From the NCBI GenBank assembly GCA_021159225.1, contig JAGGSE010000067.1, forward strand, positions 1 to 20,316: a stretch of DNA of 20,316 nt, given 5' to 3'. The position numbers were made by a program, and so were the translations under genes. Every line of letters begins with the position of its first letter. Positions within the stretch are counted from its first letter, which is position 1. Of this stretch, positions 11,249 to 20,316 are shown piece by piece. The notes under the pieces are model-generated. The model saw only the letters and a list, made by a program, of their open reading frames with translations, made no database searches and was not told where the DNA came from. The DNA comes from a bacterium (lineage in GTDB: Bacteria; Patescibacteriota; Minisyncoccia; Minisyncoccales; JAGGSE01).

Positions 11249-14200
11249 ATGGCTAAAACTAAATTAAAAAACTTCTCCAAATCAAAACTCTCTCTCCCTC
11301 TTCCCTACCTACTCTCTGTTCAGGAAGAAAGTTGGAAAAGATTTTGGGAAAAAGACCTAAAAGAGTTGTTTGAAGAGGTTTCTCCCATAAGGGATTATAG
11401 CGGAAACGAATTTGAACTCTATTTCCTAGACTATAAATTAGACAAACCAAAGTATAAAAACAGCCTGGAAGCGAAAAACAATAACGATACCTATGAAGCC
11501 GGGCTGCGGGCAAATGTCAAACTGGTAAACCTAAAAACCAAAGAGGTAAAAGAGCAAGAGGTTTTTTTAACAGACATCCCTCTCATGACCGAGAGGGAAG
11601 GTTTTATTATCAACGGCGTTGAAAGGGTATCTATCTCTCAGTTGATCCGCTCCCCTGGAGTTCTCTTTACCTGCAATGTCTGGGGGGGCAAAAAATATTT
11701 TGGAGCCAAAATCATCCCCAATAGAGGTGCCTGGCTTGAATTTGAAACCGAGCCCTCAGGATTCATCGGGGTAAGAATTGACAGAAGAAGAAAGGTGCCA
11801 TCTACCACCCTGCTCAAGGCATTTGGCCAGGAAGAAAAAGAAATCCTGGAAGCGTTTGAAGAGGTTGATAAGGGACCAACAAAGTATCTCCAAGAAACCC
11901 TAAAGCGTGACCCAACAAAAACTCCGGCCGAGGCAGCAATTGAAATTTATAAACATTTGAGGCCCGGCGACCTAACCACTCCTGATATAGCCCAAGAACT
12001 AATCCAAAATATGTTCTCAAATTTTGAGAGATACGACCTGAGCAAGGTGGGAAGATGGAGGACACGGCAGCGTCTCCCGGAATTAGGCGGACCAATAGCC
12101 CCAGATCAGATCACGATTCAAGATAGGATTCTTAAAACAGAGGATTTGATAGCAGTAATAAAAGAAATTATCCGTTTGAATAACGACCCAAAAGCAAAAC
12201 CAGACCAGATTGACCACCTGGGAAGCAGACGGGTAAGAGCCATAAACGAACTGCTAGTAAACCGAATGAGGGTAGGGCTTACCAGAATGGCCAGAATTAT
12301 CCGAGACAGAATGTCAACCTTGGATCCTTCTGAGATAACCCCGGCTCAATTAATAAATCCTCGGCCCCTAATGGCAGTAATAAAAGAATTCTTTACCTCC
12401 TCTCAAATCTGCCAGTTTATGGACAATGAAAACCCCTTGGCTGAATTAGAGCATAAAAGAAGATTGGCAGCCACAGGTCCCGGAGGGCTAATCAGAGAGA
12501 GGGCAGGATTTGAGGTAAGGGATGTCCAGCCCTCCCACTACGGAAGAATCTGTCCTATTGAAACCCCGGAAGGACAAAACATTGGACTGGTCGGACATCT
12601 GGCTTCCTTTGCCAAGGTTAATCCCCTAGGATTTATTGAAACCCCTTATTTTAAGGTAAAAAACGGAAAGGTAATAAAGGAGGTCCAGTACCTTAATGCC
12701 TACGAAGAGGAAAAATTCACCATTGCCTCTGCTGATACCCCCATAGACGAAGAAGGCAATATCATTGAGAAAGAGGTGGAGGCAAGGGTAGAGGGAGAGC
12801 CACGCTTGGTAGAAAAGAACGAGATAGAACTGATTGATGTTTCCACCCAGCAGTCAATCTCAATCGCCGCTTCTCTTATTCCTTTTCTTCAAAACGATGA
12901 CGCCAACCGAGCCCTAATGGGCTCCAATATGCAGCGCCAAAGCGTCCCCCTCATCCAGCCGGAGCATCCACTGGTCTGTACGGGCATTGAAGAGCAGGTA
13001 GCAAGGGATTCAGGTCAGGAGGTTATATCAGACATTGATGGGCAGGTTTTAGAGGTTGATGCAGAGCATATTGTCGTAAAACCAAAGGAAAAGGGTCAAA
13101 GAATAAGGAACTATCAACTAAGGACATTTATTAGGACAAACCAATACACCACCTTTCATCAGAGACCGGTAGTCAAATTAGGACAAAAGGTTAAAAAGGG
13201 AGATGTGCTAGCAGAAGGAGCCTCTATTGAAAAAGGAATGTTGGCTCTGGGGAAAAATGTTTTAGTGGCTTTTATGCCTTGGCGAGGCGGAAACTTTGAA
13301 GATGCTATCCTAATCTCCGAGCGGTTGGTCAGGGAAGACGTCTATACCTCAATTCATATTGAAAACTTCTCCTGCGATGTCAGGGATACAAAACTGGGAC
13401 CGGAGATAACAACCAGCGATATCCCCAATGTTGGCGAGGAAAAATTGAAAGACCTAAACGAAGAAGGAATAGTAAGAATAGGGGCAGAGGTAGAACCGGG
13501 CAGTATCTTGGTTGGAAAAATTTCGCCCAAGGGCGAAGCGGAACTAACCGCTGAAGAAAGATTGCTTAGGGCAATCTTCGGAGAAAAAGCAAAAGAGGTA
13601 AAAGACACCTCTCTGCGCATGGAGCAAGGAAAACGAGGAAAGGTAATTGGGGTAAAGGTCTTCTCCCGAAAACAAGGACACAAACTTGAACCAGGGGTAA
13701 TAAAAAGGATTGAGGTAGAAGTGGCGGAAATTAGAAAAATACAAGCCGGAGATAAACTGGCCGGCCGACACGGAAACAAGGGTATCGTTTCCAAGGTGCT
13801 GCCGATTGAAGATATGCCCTTTTTGGAGGACGGCACCCCGGTTGACATTATCCTAAATCCCCTTTCGGTTGTCTCCAGAATGAACCTAGGGCAGATACTT
13901 GAAACCCATCTCGGTTGGGCGGCAAAAAAACTAGGTTACACCGCGATTAGCCCCGCTTTATCCGGAGCCACAGAAAAAGACATAAAGGAAGAACTAAGAA
14001 GGGCCGGGCTTCCTGAGGACGGAAAGACGAAACTATTTGACGGAAAAACGGGCCTGCCTTTCCCCCAAAAAATTACTGTCGGCTACATCTATATGATGAA
14101 ACTGATACATATGGTTGAAGACAAAATCCATATGCGCTCCATCGGCCCCTATTCTCTTATTACCCAGCAACCCCTTGGAGGGAAGGCTCAATCAGGCGGA

Positions 14201-14458
14201 CAGCGGTTTGGAGAAATGGAGGTTTGGGCTCTTGAAGGATATGGAGCGGCAAACACCCTCCAGGAAATGCTTACCATAAAATCAGACGATGTTGCCGGGA
14301 GGGCAAAGACCTACAATGCCATTCTAAAAGGTGAGGAGATAAAGAACCCAAATGTGCCGGCCTCTTTTAAGCTCTTGGTCAACGAGATAAAATCCTTAGG
14401 GATAGGAGTAGAGGTAAAGGAAAAGGTAAAAGAAGAAAAGACAACCCCAAAAGATTAA
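11249..14458 (+). CDS. rpoB: DNA-directed RNA polymerase subunit beta
   Basis: The 1069-aa beta subunit, short compared with E. coli (1342 aa) as in other lineages without lineage-specific inserts. Visible in order: protrusion and lobe (ISQLIRSPGVLF, about 130-141); the rifampicin pocket from SSQICQFMD (384-392) through EHKRRLAATGPGGL (401-414); the fork loop and RERAGFEVRDV; SHYGRICPIETPEGQNIG; the active-centre lysine region GRHGNKGIVSKVLP; and the C-terminal clamp with GGKAQSGGQRFGEMEVWALEGYGA and LQEMLTIKSDDV. In the clamp motif the usual Phe of KAQFGGQ is Ser. In the rifampicin pocket three positions differ from E. coli. It is followed by rpoC after 68 nt and transcribed from the promoter at 11149-11177. 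Confidence 0.97.
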   Translation: MAKTKLKNFSKSKLSLPLPYLLSVQEESWKRFWEKDLKELFEEVSPIRDYSGNEFELYFLDYKLDKPKYKNSLEAKNNNDTYEAGLRANVKLVNLKTKEVKEQEVFLTDIPLMTEREGFIINGVERVSISQLIRSPGVLFTCNVWGGKKYFGAKIIPNRGAWLEFETEPSGFIGVRIDRRRKVPSTTLLKAFGQEEKEILEAFEEVDKGPTKYLQETLKRDPTKTPAEAAIEIYKHLRPGDLTTPDIAQELIQNMFSNFERYDLSKVGRWRTRQRLPELGGPIAPDQITIQDRILKTEDLIAVIKEIIRLNNDPKAKPDQIDHLGSRRVRAINELLVNRMRVGLTRMARIIRDRMSTLDPSEITPAQLINPRPLMAVIKEFFTSSQICQFMDNENPLAELEHKRRLAATGPGGLIRERAGFEVRDVQPSHYGRICPIETPEGQNIGLVGHLASFAKVNPLGFIETPYFKVKNGKVIKEVQYLNAYEEEKFTIASADTPIDEEGNIIEKEVEARVEGEPRLVEKNEIELIDVSTQQSISIAASLIPFLQNDDANRALMGSNMQRQSVPLIQPEHPLVCTGIEEQVARDSGQEVISDIDGQVLEVDAEHIVVKPKEKGQRIRNYQLRTFIRTNQYTTFHQRPVVKLGQKVKKGDVLAEGASIEKGMLALGKNVLVAFMPWRGGNFEDAILISERLVREDVYTSIHIENFSCDVRDTKLGPEITTSDIPNVGEEKLKDLNEEGIVRIGAEVEPGSILVGKISPKGEAELTAEERLLRAIFGEKAKEVKDTSLRMEQGKRGKVIGVKVFSRKQGHKLEPGVIKRIEVEVAEIRKIQAGDKLAGRHGNKGIVSKVLPIEDMPFLEDGTPVDIILNPLSVVSRMNLGQILETHLGWAAKKLGYTAISPALSGATEKDIKEELRRAGLPEDGKTKLFDGKTGLPFPQKITVGYIYMMKLIHMVEDKIHMRSIGPYSLITQQPLGGKAQSGGQRFGEMEVWALEGYGAANTLQEMLTIKSDDVAGRAKTYNAILKGEEIKNPNVPASFKLLVNEIKSLGIGVEVKEKVKEEKTTPKD

Positions 14459-14468
14459 GACGTATCTG

Positions 14469-14503
14469 CTGGCCAATTTGGCGGCTTTTGCTGAATTGGT
14501 CAG
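14469..14503 (+). repeat. Hairpin between rpoB and rpoC
   Basis: CTGGCCAATT (14469-14478) pairs with AATTGGTCAG (14494-14503) over 10 positions including one G-U, with further CGGC/GCTG pairing in the loop. No T-tract follows, so it is not a terminator; it could be a processing or stabilising element in the rpoBC message. It ends 23 nt before the rpoC ATG. Confidence 0.5.
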
Positions 14504-14526
14504 GCAGTACAAATTAAGTAAAAATT

Positions 14527-17500
14527 ATGCGAGTTGAAGACCTTGAATCAATTAGAGTAAAACTGGCTTCCCCTGAAGAAATTTTATCCTGGAGCCATGG
14601 CGAGGTAACAAAGCCGGAAACCATCAACTATCGCACCCAGCGGGCAGAAAAGGATGGTTTGTTTTGCGAAAAAATTTTTGGTCCGGAAAAGGACTATCAA
14701 TGCTACTGCGGCAAATATAAAGGAATAAGGTACAAGGGACTTGTCTGTGACCGATGCGGTGTAGAAATAACAAGGTCAGAGGTAAGAAGAGAGAGAATGG
14801 GACACATCAAACTGGCAATACCCTGCTCTCATATCTGGTTCTTAAAGGGAATCCCTTCAAGGATGAGCATGGTTTTAGATATCCCTCAAACCCAACTGGA
14901 AAGTGTAATTTATTACGCTTCTTATATTGTTACCAAGGTAGACACCGCAGAAAAAAAGAGGATTTTAGAAGAAATTGAAAATGAATATCAGCAGAAAATC
15001 AAAGACCTAGACAAGGCAAAAAACGAACCTCACCTTAAATTAGAGGACCTAAACAAACTTAAAAACAAAGCCAGGGAGGAGGTTCTCTCAATCAAACCGC
15101 TCAAAATTATCTCCGAGATTGAATACCGCAATTTGATCTCAAAATATGGCCCATTTTTTGAAGCCGAAACAGGCGCTGAACCCCTAAGGAAAATTTTTGA
15201 AAAGATTAATCTCAAAAGAGAAATTGAGAAACTAAAGAGAAAAATAGAAAGAGGAATAACAGGCGAAAAAAACAAGGAGTTGAAACGTCTCCGGTTTCTC
15301 CGCGACATGGACAAGGCAGGCATCCGGCCGGAATGGATGTTTTTAACTGTTATTCCCGTACTCCCGCCTGACCTTAGACCAACTGTCCAGTTGGACGGCG
15401 GCCGCTATGCCTCCTCCGACCTAAACGACCTATATCGTCGGGTGATAAACAGAAACAACCGGCTTAAATATCTTTTGGAAATAAAGGCGCCTGATGTTAT
15501 CATTAGAAACGAGAAGAGAATGCTCCAGGAAGCCGTAGACGCCCTTGTGGACAACAGCATGAGGAAAGGAGAACTAACAACCCGGGCAAGTTCAGGCGGT
15601 AGAAGGATACTGAAGTCCCTGGCTGATGCCCTAAAGGGAAAGCGTGGCAGATTCAGACAAAATCTTCTGGGTAAAAGAGTAGATTATTCAGGCAGGTCGG
15701 TCATTGTGGTTGGTCCGGAGTTAAAATTAAATCAATGTGGAATTCCCAAAAAAATGGCTCTGGAACTATTCAAGCCATTTGTTATTGGAAAACTTTTAGA
15801 GAAAGAATTGGCTTACAATGTTCAAGGAGCGGTTCGGTTAATAGAAGAGGAAACAGATGAGGTCTGGGCAGCCTTAGAGGAGGTGGTTAAAAACCGAGCG
15901 GTTTTGCTAAATCGTGCCCCCACCCTCCATCGGCTGGGCATTCAAGCGTTTTATCCCCTACTAATTGAAGGAGAAGCAATCCAACTTCATCCCATGGTCT
16001 GCAAGGCCTTTAATGCCGATTTCGATGGCGACCAGATGGCCGTCCATCTCCCCCTGTCCAAAAATGCCCAGAAAGAGGCTAAAGAAATAATGCTCCCAAG
16101 TTACAATCTCCTAAAGCCGGCAAGTGGCACCCCTATTGCCACCCTCTATCAAGACATTGTCTTGGGCTGTTATTCTCTCACAAAAATAGAAGATAGGCAT
16201 TCCAAGGATGCTCCTAAAAAAGAGGCAAAATGGCAAAGCAAAATATTCGCTGACCCTGAAGAGGCCCTATTGGCTCTAGAACTTAACAGGATTAAAATTC
16301 AAGAAAAAATAAAGGTCCAAATTAAGGGAAGGGTAATTGAAACCTCAGCGGGCAGAATTATTTTTAATCGGGCGCTTCCAAAGGATTTTCCTTATCAGAA
16401 TAGATTAATTAACATTGACGCTCTAAACGAGATTGCCTCGCAGATTATTGAGAAATATAGTTCAGAAGAAACTCAGAAAATTCTAGACAATATCAAGGAC
16501 CTGGGGTTTAAATATTCAACCCTTTCCGGTATCACGTGGGGAATGGACGACCTTGTTGTTCCTCCTCAAAAACCGGAGATCATTGAAAGAGCCAAAAATG
16601 AGGTAATCACGATTGAAAACTACTACAAAAAAGGACTTCTCTCTAAAGAAGAACGGAGAACTAAAATTATTGAGATATGGACAAAGGCGAAATCAGAAAT
16701 TGAAAAATTGGTCCCTGAGACCCTGCCTAAAGATGGACCGGTCTTTACTATGGTTGATTCTGGCTCCAGGGGTGGCTGGACCCAACCGGTTCAGATGTCA
16801 GGAATGAAAGGCCTGGTAATAAACCCGGCTGGAGAGATTATTGAACTGCCAGTAATAAGTTCCTATAAGGAAGGGCTAACGGTTTTGGAATACTTTATTT
16901 CCACCCATGGCGCCAGGAAAGGAACGGCTGATACTGCCCTGAGAACCTCAAGCGCTGGTTACCTTACCCGACGCCTTATTGATGTTGCCCACGGTGTATT
17001 TACCAGAGAAAGTGACTGCGGCGACAGAAAAGGAATAGAGGTTTATCTAAGTGATGCCAAAGAAGCAAACCAGGACTATGTCTATAAAATTGTAGGAAGG
17101 TATTGCCTAGAAGAAATAAAACATCCAAAAACAAAGAAGATAATTGTAAAAGCCGGAGAAATAATTGATTGGAAGAAAGCCAAAAAGATAAAAGAGGCAG
17201 GTGTTGAAAAAGTCAGGGTACGTTCTCCTTTGTCCTGCAAGGGAAAAGAAGGAATCTGCCAAAAATGCTACGGATGGGATATGGCTAAAAACAAACCAAT
17301 TCAGGAGGGCCAGGCGATAGGAATTGTCGCCGCCCAAGCCATTGGAGAACCAGGAACCCAATTAACGCTAAGGACCTTCCATACAGGAGGCGTTGCCGGA
17401 AGTGGAGACATTACCTCTGGACTGCCTCGGGTTCAGGAACTTTTTGAGGCCCGGGTGCCGGGAGGAAAGGCAGAAATCTCCCCTGTTGATGGTAAGGTTT

Positions 17501-18105
17501 TAGAAATTACAAAAAATAGAATTATCAAGATTAAAACCAATATGGGCCAGAAGAAAAAGATTGTTGAATACAAAATTCCCCCCAATTTAGCCATTTCAGT
17601 AAAACCAGGAGAAAAGATTAAAAAGGGCCAGCCCCTCTGCGAAGGGAATTTAGACCTTAGAGAATTATTTAGAACCTCTGGAAAGGAGGCAGCCCAGAGA
17701 TATATCATCAAAGAAATCCAAAAGGTTTATGCTGGGCAAGGAGCAATTATCCACGATAAACATATTGAGGTGATTGTTTCTCAGATGTTCTCCCGATTAA
17801 AAATTACCGACCCGGGTGATTCAGAATTTCTGCCAGGCGAAATTGTTTCAAAGATAAGGTTCTCTGAGGTCAATAAAGAACTAAGAAAGGAAAAGAAAAA
17901 ACCAGCCAAGGGCAAACAGATACTGCTGGGTATTACACCCGTAGCCCTGACCACCGATTCCTTTCTTTCGGCTGCTTCCTTCCAGCAGACGCACCGAGTT
18001 CTTATCAAGGCATGTCTTAAAGGCCAAGAGGATAAACTCCGAGGTCTAAAGGAAAATGTAATTATCGGAAAACTAATACCAGTGGGTACGGGATTCAAAA
18101 AATAA
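14527..18105 (+). CDS. rpoC: DNA-directed RNA polymerase subunit beta'
   Basis: The complete 1192-aa beta' subunit. Zinc-binding site 1 is CYCG...CDRCG (Cys59, 61, 74, 77) in the clamp. RQNLLGKRVDYSGRSVIVVGP marks the switch-2 region, NRAPTLHRLGIQAF precedes the active site, and the catalytic NADFDGDQMAVH carries the Mg-binding triad Asp498, Asp500 and Asp502. The bridge helix and trigger loop follow (GARKGTADTALRTSSAGYLTRR). Zinc site 2 has four cysteines in SDCGD and SCKGKEGICQKC, followed by QAIGEPGTQLTLRTFHTGG. It lacks the large insert found in E. coli between the trigger-loop halves. The ATG has no clear Shine-Dalgarno; it forms an operon with rpoB. Confidence 0.97.
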   Translation: MRVEDLESIRVKLASPEEILSWSHGEVTKPETINYRTQRAEKDGLFCEKIFGPEKDYQCYCGKYKGIRYKGLVCDRCGVEITRSEVRRERMGHIKLAIPCSHIWFLKGIPSRMSMVLDIPQTQLESVIYYASYIVTKVDTAEKKRILEEIENEYQQKIKDLDKAKNEPHLKLEDLNKLKNKAREEVLSIKPLKIISEIEYRNLISKYGPFFEAETGAEPLRKIFEKINLKREIEKLKRKIERGITGEKNKELKRLRFLRDMDKAGIRPEWMFLTVIPVLPPDLRPTVQLDGGRYASSDLNDLYRRVINRNNRLKYLLEIKAPDVIIRNEKRMLQEAVDALVDNSMRKGELTTRASSGGRRILKSLADALKGKRGRFRQNLLGKRVDYSGRSVIVVGPELKLNQCGIPKKMALELFKPFVIGKLLEKELAYNVQGAVRLIEEETDEVWAALEEVVKNRAVLLNRAPTLHRLGIQAFYPLLIEGEAIQLHPMVCKAFNADFDGDQMAVHLPLSKNAQKEAKEIMLPSYNLLKPASGTPIATLYQDIVLGCYSLTKIEDRHSKDAPKKEAKWQSKIFADPEEALLALELNRIKIQEKIKVQIKGRVIETSAGRIIFNRALPKDFPYQNRLINIDALNEIASQIIEKYSSEETQKILDNIKDLGFKYSTLSGITWGMDDLVVPPQKPEIIERAKNEVITIENYYKKGLLSKEERRTKIIEIWTKAKSEIEKLVPETLPKDGPVFTMVDSGSRGGWTQPVQMSGMKGLVINPAGEIIELPVISSYKEGLTVLEYFISTHGARKGTADTALRTSSAGYLTRRLIDVAHGVFTRESDCGDRKGIEVYLSDAKEANQDYVYKIVGRYCLEEIKHPKTKKIIVKAGEIIDWKKAKKIKEAGVEKVRVRSPLSCKGKEGICQKCYGWDMAKNKPIQEGQAIGIVAAQAIGEPGTQLTLRTFHTGGVAGSGDITSGLPRVQELFEARVPGGKAEISPVDGKVLEITKNRIIKIKTNMGQKKKIVEYKIPPNLAISVKPGEKIKKGQPLCEGNLDLRELFRTSGKEAAQRYIIKEIQKVYAGQGAIIHDKHIEVIVSQMFSRLKITDPGDSEFLPGEIVSKIRFSEVNKELRKEKKKPAKGKQILLGITPVALTTDSFLSAASFQQTHRVLIKACLKGQEDKLRGLKENVIIGKLIPVGTGFKK

Positions 18106-18127
18106 TATCTATAAAATCAGTTTCTGG

Positions 18128-18164
18128 TCTCTTTTGAGGGACTAAACCACTTTATCAAAAGAGA
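18128..18164 (+). repeat. Inverted repeat between rpoC and ftsK
   Basis: TCTCTTTTGA (18128-18137) and TCAAAAGAGA (18155-18164) form a perfect 10-bp stem with a 17-nt loop. It is AT-rich and followed by AAAATAATTT rather than a T-tract, so at most it is a weak terminator or attenuator before ftsK, whose GTG is 20 nt further on. Confidence 0.45.
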
Positions 18165-18184
18165 AAAATAATTTAAAACAGACA

Positions 18185-20316
18185 GTGGCTAAGAAAAAAA
18201 ACAATAAACCTTGGACAAAAAGACCCAAGGGAGGCAATAAAAAGAGAGGAAAGGATCATTTCTTCTCTCTGCCGGAAGAGATAAAGAAACTGCTCTTGGC
18301 GATTTTGATGTTTCTTTTTTCCATTGTTTTCGGGCTTAGTTTCTTTGATTTAGCCGGAATAACGGGGAGATTTCTAAAAAACATATTTGCCCTCCTTGTT
18401 GGGAAAACAGTGTTTTTGTTCCCCCTAATTTTTTTGCTAAGTGGTCTGTCCTTTCTTTACAGCAAGAAAAAACACATCTTGCCTTCTCTTCTTCTGGGCT
18501 CCTGCCTCATTGCTATCGGGCTCTCATCTATATTAGAACTCTTAACCCCAGGGGCTGGTCAAGGAGGATATTTGGGATACCTTGGGACCATATCTGCTAG
18601 ATTATTCGGTCCCTGGGTCAGCCAAATTATCTTTGGTGCCTTTGTCCTTGCTGGCGGAATAATCTTTTGGCAGATTCTCTCGCCCACAATTACAAGAAAA
18701 GAAAAAGAACCCCAAGTCCAGAAGAAAGAAACAGAAGAAAAAAAGCCAATTATCAAACGGATATTCACCTCCAGGCCCCCAAAATTAGAACTAAAAGAGA
18801 TTGAGGCACCACCCCGACTTCCAGCCATAGAAGCCAAGAAGCCTCCAGAAGAACTAAAGATAAAGCCACTTATCGAATCAAAAGCCCTGCTTTATCATCC
18901 TCCTCCCCTTACTCTACTTGAAAAAGAAAGTGAAATCCCTCAGAGCGGTGACATTAAAGCCAATTCCCTGATTATTAAAAAAACCCTTCAGGACTTCGGC
19001 GTCCCGGTTGAAATGGGAGAGGCAAATGTTGGACCAACAGTAACCCAATATACCCTAAAACCAGCGGATGGAGTAAAGTTATCTAAAATCACCGGGCTTG
19101 CCAACAACCTCTCTCTTTCTCTGGCTAGTCATCCAATTAGAATTGAAGCCCCTATCCCGGGAAGGTCATTGGTTGGAATAGAGGTCCCGAATAAATACAG
19201 AGCAAGAATCCGGCTCCGCGATCTTATTTCCTCCCAGGAGTTTCAAAGATCATCTCCCTTAACCATTGTTCTCGGACGAGATGTTGCCGGAACCCCTCTC
19301 TATGCCGATCTCTCCAGAATGCCCCATCTCTTGATAGCCGGGTCCACTGGTTCAGGCAAAACCCTTTTCTTAAACTCTCTGATCTTAAGTTTAATTTATC
19401 ACCCAGCCACAAATCTCAACCCCTTTGGCGCCAGCCCTGAGATACTCCGGTTTATCCTTGTTGACCCAAAAAGGGTAGAATTCCCGGTCTATAACGACCT
19501 GCCCCATCTTTTATTCCCAGTTATCTGTAAACCAGACCTGACGGTTAACGCCCTAAGATGGACAATATCGGAAATGGAAAGAAGGTTTGATATTCTTTCA
19601 GAAGCAAGAGCAAGAGATATCATAGGTTATAATAAATTAGTAGCAAGAAAAAAGAGATTGGAGCCGCTGCCCTACATTGTTTTAATCATTGATGAACTGG
19701 CTGACCTAATGGCAGCAAAGGGGAAGGAAATGGAAGCAGGAATTGTCAGAATAGCCCAGATGGCAAGGGCAGTGGGAATTCATCTGGTCCTGGCAACCCA
19801 GAGACCATCAGTGGAGGTAATCACTGGATTAATTAAAACAAACATTACCAGCCGAATCGCCCTCCAGGTTGCCTCCCAGGTTGACTCGCGGACCATCTTA
19901 GATATGGCAGGGGCAGAAAAACTCCTGGGCCGGGGAGATATGCTCTTTATCTCGGCTGAAACATCAAAGCCAAAAAGAATCCAGGCGCCCTATATTTCAG
20001 AAAAGGAGGTAAAAAGGGTAGTAGAGTATACAAAACTAAATGTGAAAAGTCCGAAATGGCAGGTACCAGAAGAAGAATTAACTGAGGTTTCCTCTCTCCC
20101 AGAACTAACTAGGATTTCATCTCCTCAAGAGTCAACTGAAGCAGAAGATCCTCTTTATGAGGAGGCGAAAAAGACGGTTCTTGAGTCAAAAAGGGCATCG
20201 GCATCTCTTTTGCAACGCCGTTTAAGAATCGGCTATGCCAGAGCGGCCCGGCTTCTTGATATGCTTGAGGAAGAAGGAATAGTCGGACCCGCCCGAGGAG
20301 CAAAACCAAGAGAGAT
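18185..20316 (+). CDS. ftsK: DNA translocase FtsK/SpoIIIE, 3' end beyond the window
   Basis: An open frame of 710 codons that runs off the window end. GTG start chosen because an in-frame TAA lies upstream and no ATG intervenes; the N-terminus is strongly basic (MAKKKNNKPWTKRPKGG). Four membrane segments (about 36-55, 70-92, 98-120, 143-165) anchor it at the septum. A short Lys/Glu/Pro linker (about 170-260) leads to the alpha and beta motor domains with Walker A GSTGSGKT (386-393), Walker B IVLIIDELADLM (Asp503), and HLVLATQRPSVEVITGLIK. The C-terminal gamma winged helix, which reads KOPS-like sites, is nearly complete (SLLQRRLRIGYARAARLLDM). It pumps chromosomes during division. The linker is very short compared with E. 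coli FtsK. Confidence 0.95.
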   Translation, partial: MAKKKNNKPWTKRPKGGNKKRGKDHFFSLPEEIKKLLLAILMFLFSIVFGLSFFDLAGITGRFLKNIFALLVGKTVFLFPLIFLLSGLSFLYSKKKHILPSLLLGSCLIAIGLSSILELLTPGAGQGGYLGYLGTISARLFGPWVSQIIFGAFVLAGGIIFWQILSPTITRKEKEPQVQKKETEEKKPIIKRIFTSRPPKLELKEIEAPPRLPAIEAKKPPEELKIKPLIESKALLYHPPPLTLLEKESEIPQSGDIKANSLIIKKTLQDFGVPVEMGEANVGPTVTQYTLKPADGVKLSKITGLANNLSLSLASHPIRIEAPIPGRSLVGIEVPNKYRARIRLRDLISSQEFQRSSPLTIVLGRDVAGTPLYADLSRMPHLLIAGSTGSGKTLFLNSLILSLIYHPATNLNPFGASPEILRFILVDPKRVEFPVYNDLPHLLFPVICKPDLTVNALRWTISEMERRFDILSEARARDIIGYNKLVARKKRLEPLPYIVLIIDELADLMAAKGKEMEAGIVRIAQMARAVGIHLVLATQRPSVEVITGLIKTNITSRIALQVASQVDSRTILDMAGAEKLLGRGDMLFISAETSKPKRIQAPYISEKEVKRVVEYTKLNVKSPKWQVPEEELTEVSSLPELTRISSPQESTEAEDPLYEEAKKTVLESKRASASLLQRRLRIGYARAARLLDMLEEEGIVGPARGAKPRE

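Noticed and set aside
13354..13848. 164-codon minus-strand frame inside rpoB, and similar frames opposite rpoC
   Set aside because: Lies wholly opposite strongly conserved RNA polymerase coding sequence; Ser/Pro-rich composition is typical of an antisense shadow.
1..20316. CRISPR arrays, transposases, phage genes or defence systems
   Set aside because: No regularly spaced direct repeats, no transposase or integrase motifs and no defence-family domains were seen; the window is pilus, competence, transcription and division genes.

Overview
The window looks like a piece of a candidate-phyla-radiation (Patescibacteria, probably Parcubacteria-type) chromosome. This is inferred from the compact type IV pilus cluster pilMNO-x-pilB-pilT-pilC-pilA-pilD-fimT-pilV with no PilQ secretin or PilP nearby, from Shine-Dalgarno motifs that are absent before most genes, from moderate-to-low GC, and from rpoBC standing apart from the rplJL ribosomal genes. 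UGA works as a stop (pilT ends in TGA), so this is not an SR1/Gracilibacteria recoded genome.

Layout. 1-166: gene-free; two strong tandem hairpins, a 16-nt palindrome and AT-rich short repeats downstream of the pilus cluster. 167-9217 (minus strand): a nearly gapless pilus operon read from pilM down to a pilV-like minor pilin. The major pilin in the middle has its own consensus promoter and is followed by a hairpin just before pilD, so it is probably over-expressed relative to its neighbours. 9218-9258: divergent promoter region. 9259-9933 (plus): comF, linking the locus to DNA uptake. 10061-10151 (plus): tRNA-Ser(UGA) with encoded CCA. 10187-10912 (minus): a 241-aa protein I do not recognise. 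10913-11248: a divergent regulatory region. 11249-18105 (plus): rpoB and rpoC. 18185-end (plus): ftsK, cut by the window edge.

How it works together: PilM/N/O form the cytoplasmic and inner-membrane platform, PilB extends and PilT retracts the pilus through PilC, PilD processes the prepilins (PilA, FimT-like and PilV-like), and ComF is a competence-associated protein. rpoBC and ftsK are housekeeping genes.

The least conventional part is 10913-11184. Two divergent promoters, both TTGACA-N17-(TAAAAT/TATATT), carry their -35 boxes inside the arms of a 16-bp inverted repeat. The leftward promoter leads not straight to the 241-aa gene but to a ~160-nt leader with two overlapping mini-ORFs (the first very rich in Leu/Ile), a 15-nt-arm hairpin and a textbook terminator ending 15 nt before the start codon. 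This looks like an attenuator, though I know of no described system matching it. Everything else is ordinary for such an organism, with some notable sequence deviations (PilT motifs, the rifampicin pocket of RpoB, repeat-like DNA absorbed into pilD).
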